Assembly (NCBI GenBank): GCA_035235625.1 | Contig: CP141148.1 | Coordinates: forward strand, 29,079,057 to 29,143,056 | Origin: Saururus chinensis | Lineage: Eukaryota; Streptophyta; Magnoliopsida; Piperales; Saururaceae | Direction of reading: 5' to 3' | DNA length: 64,000 bases | Shown: positions 62,640-64,000 of the stretch, piece by piece | Numbering within the stretch: position 1 is the first letter of the stretch | Layout of the letters: every line of letters starts with the position of its first letter | The notes under the pieces: generated by a model | Told to the model about the DNA's origin: nothing | The model's database searches: none | Seen by the model: the letters and a program-made list of their open reading frames with translations, nothing else | Made by a program: the position numbers and the translations under genes

Positions 62640-62830
62640 GTGTCCCCTCCACCACTGATGGGTCCTGTGCCGCCCTCTGATCCTGTCCCTGCGTCTGTTC
62701 TCGAGAAGCGGCGGGTGCGTCGTTCGGGTCGTATTGTTACTGAGGTTTTGGTTTCCTGGCAGGGTCAGCCTTTGGAGGATGCGACGTGGCTGCTTGAGGA
62801 TGACTTCTTGCTTCGATATCCGGCATGGTC
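62640..62830 (+). pseudogene. Chromodomain-like C-terminal segment
   Basis: VTEVLVSWQGQPLEDATWLL and EDDFLLRYP match the chromodomain tail of chromoviruses, which guides integration to marked chromatin. Confidence 0.8.
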
Positions 62831-62868
62831 GCCTTGAGGACAAGTCGACTAGCGGAAGCGTGGTGGAG

Positions 62869-63175
62869 TGTTGTGCACGACTGTACACGATGCTCAGACT
62901 CCTTTTGATTACTTTACTACTTTGATTAGTTAGTTGAACAGTAGCCTTTTACTTATTGGTTCACTTTGGGTTTAGATTAAACTGTATGAACCGGGCGGGT
63001 TGGGTTGGTTCAACTGGTCCGGTTCACTAGGAGGGTCGTCTCCCATAAGGGGCGGCCTGAACTCTTGTTTTGATTATGCAATTGGTAATTCAGACTTCTC
63101 CCCTTTCTTCTACAATTCTCCCCTTTCCCTGCACAATCCTCCTTGATATCGATCGTGCCTGCATCGGGCACATCA
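62869..63175 (+). repeat. 3' LTR of the chromovirus
   Basis: 307 bp, two substitutions from the 5' LTR. A purine-rich segment (AGCGGAAGCGTGGTGGAG) stands just upstream as the likely polypurine tract. Confidence 0.95.
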
Positions 63176-63652
63176 CCAGTCCGCCCTCCCCTTCTCTCTT
63201 GTTTTTGGGTGCGGCCTGCACCCTTGGTGGCTGGTCGCCTTCCTTTATATTGGCGGGGTTTTTTAAGGAGAGACTCTCCTTCTCTGCTGGGACGTAGAGG
63301 CTGAAGAAGAGTTGAGAAAAAGGGGCTTGTATGCTAAGAATTCCTTCACTCCAAGCAAGGGTTTGAGAGGAATTATCGATCACAAAAAGGTAAACCTTAA
63401 TCTCCTCCTCTAGATCTAGTATTTGGCATATACGAATTGGTTTGGAGGGCATGCTAGGGCTGGATCAAGCCCAGGTCAGTGTGTATCTATCCAATATTTT
63501 ATTGTGATTTACTTGATTTGATCATTTACATATTGATATTGCTAATTGGTATTAGTTTATTGCATGTCTTGTGTAGATCTATCATAAAGTTTTGATTTTT
63601 GATTTGCGCCAACCCCTCCACCAAGCTTCCGCTGTTGGCCAGCCACTCTACA

Positions 63653-64000
63653 TATACAACGAACCACAATAGTATAATAACTCTCACTAATCACTAAAAA
63701 ATCCGATTTAAGGATTAAGCAGAAAACAAAATTTTCACCATATACTCGTTAGGTTTTTAAAAAATGCATCGTCCTATAAAATACTTTGCACCCATCGTAA
63801 AGCATTTGGTTGTATGCAATAGAAATCTAATGATAGCATTAGGCTGTATGATCCAGGGCTTCAGATTGTTCCCCGCTTCTTCATCTCTTTGAGGTAGAAG
63901 CCAGTGCACGGCCTCACCGCTTACTGTTAATTTCTCAAAGAGGATTAGATATTTCAAATTATACCTCAATGAGCTGGGAACTGACTTCATTTGTAAGTTC
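63653..64000. other. Window end, no confirmed gene
   Basis: A minus-strand open frame (63990-63757, 77 codons) starts MKSVPSSLRYNLKYLILFEK and could be an exon with a GTAAGC donor near 63925. I do not recognise it and the window ends beside it. Confidence 0.25.

Larger units (their letters stand above)
57857..63175 (+). mobile_element. Ty3/gypsy chromovirus (Reina-like), full length but broken
   Basis: A 5319-bp element with 307-bp LTRs and a perfect 5-bp duplication ccagt (57852-57856 and 63176-63180). Parts in order are 5' LTR, tRNA-Met primer site, gag with zinc knuckle, protease, reverse transcriptase, RNase H, integrase, a C-terminal chromodomain, and 3' LTR. Short length, short LTRs and the chromodomain point to the Reina clade. 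The LTRs differ at 2 of 307 positions; at a commonly used plant rate of 1.3e-8 per site per year this gives roughly 0.25 million years. All parts are present, but the coding region has about five breaks, so this copy is a recent fossil. Confidence 0.95.
57272..63652 (+). mobile_element. Possible older solo LTR (about 1.06 kb) split by the chromovirus
   Basis: 57272 begins TGTTGGACCATGGTATGG, a usual LTR start, and 63652 closes CAGCCACTCTACA. The flanks tatat and tatac agree at 4 of 5 positions. Apart from the chromovirus and one copy of its target duplication, the sequence is 1057 bp with no coding domains. The start and end were matched by eye only, so this is a moderate call. Confidence 0.4.

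Noticed and set aside
63757-63990. Minus-strand frame starting MKSVPSSLRYNLKYLILFEK, perhaps an F-box/LRR-type exon
   Set aside because: Only 77 codons at the window edge, with no confirming second motif; leucine-rich similarity is too vague.

Overview
This is a repeat-dense stretch of a flowering-plant nuclear genome, probably a dicot. Spliced genes have GT-AG introns in AT-rich DNA, and the transposons are of plant type: CACTA/TNP2, Mutator-like with a plant mobile domain gene, PIF/Harbinger-like, hAT-like, Ty3/gypsy chromovirus and solo LTRs. No tRNA, rRNA or CRISPR was seen. Nothing identifies the species. Coding calls rest on reading frames, splice signals and recognised motifs; no database search was possible.

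Layout. 1-7342: part of a CACTA element on the minus strand. Its TNP2 transposase joins across four exons without a break and runs off the left edge. 7343-9370: a tandemly duplicated exon-like segment and two foldback MITEs. 9374-12749: a PIF-like TIR element with a TAA duplication that holds fragments of a BAM-type LRR kinase and a RAB GTPase. 12783-17913: a second PIF-like element (TTA duplication) with a solo LTR inside it. 19048-24375: a Mutator-like element with a perfect 9-bp duplication, carrying a plant mobile domain gene (+) and a C-terminally truncated MULE transposase (-) that overlap tail to tail. 26064-28155: a two-exon PB1 plus MuDR gene, like the domesticated MUSTANG family but lacking the catalytic half.

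28.5-34.7 kb holds dispersed repeats, hAT-like elements and a tandem array. 34724-43258 is the best ordinary host gene: three in-phase exons encode a 192-residue protein with three predicted membrane spans. Its first intron carries a Mutator-type MITE and its second, 7.1-kb intron carries a solo LTR nested in another LTR. 45.8-48.1 kb is a CACTA-like end made of GA-rich tandem units. 49908-53255 is a second solo LTR of the 38.5-kb family, in inverted orientation. 54.0-57.0 kb has a MITE, a second copy of the 28.5-kb repeat and an hAT-like element. 57857-63175 is a young, complete-length but broken Reina-like chromovirus, itself inserted in what looks like an older solo LTR.

The window is therefore mostly nested transposons around one convincing host gene and one transposase-derived gene. 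The repeated finding of exact target-site duplications (5 bp for LTRs, 9 bp for Mutator-like, 3 bp for PIF-like) lets the insertion order be read directly.
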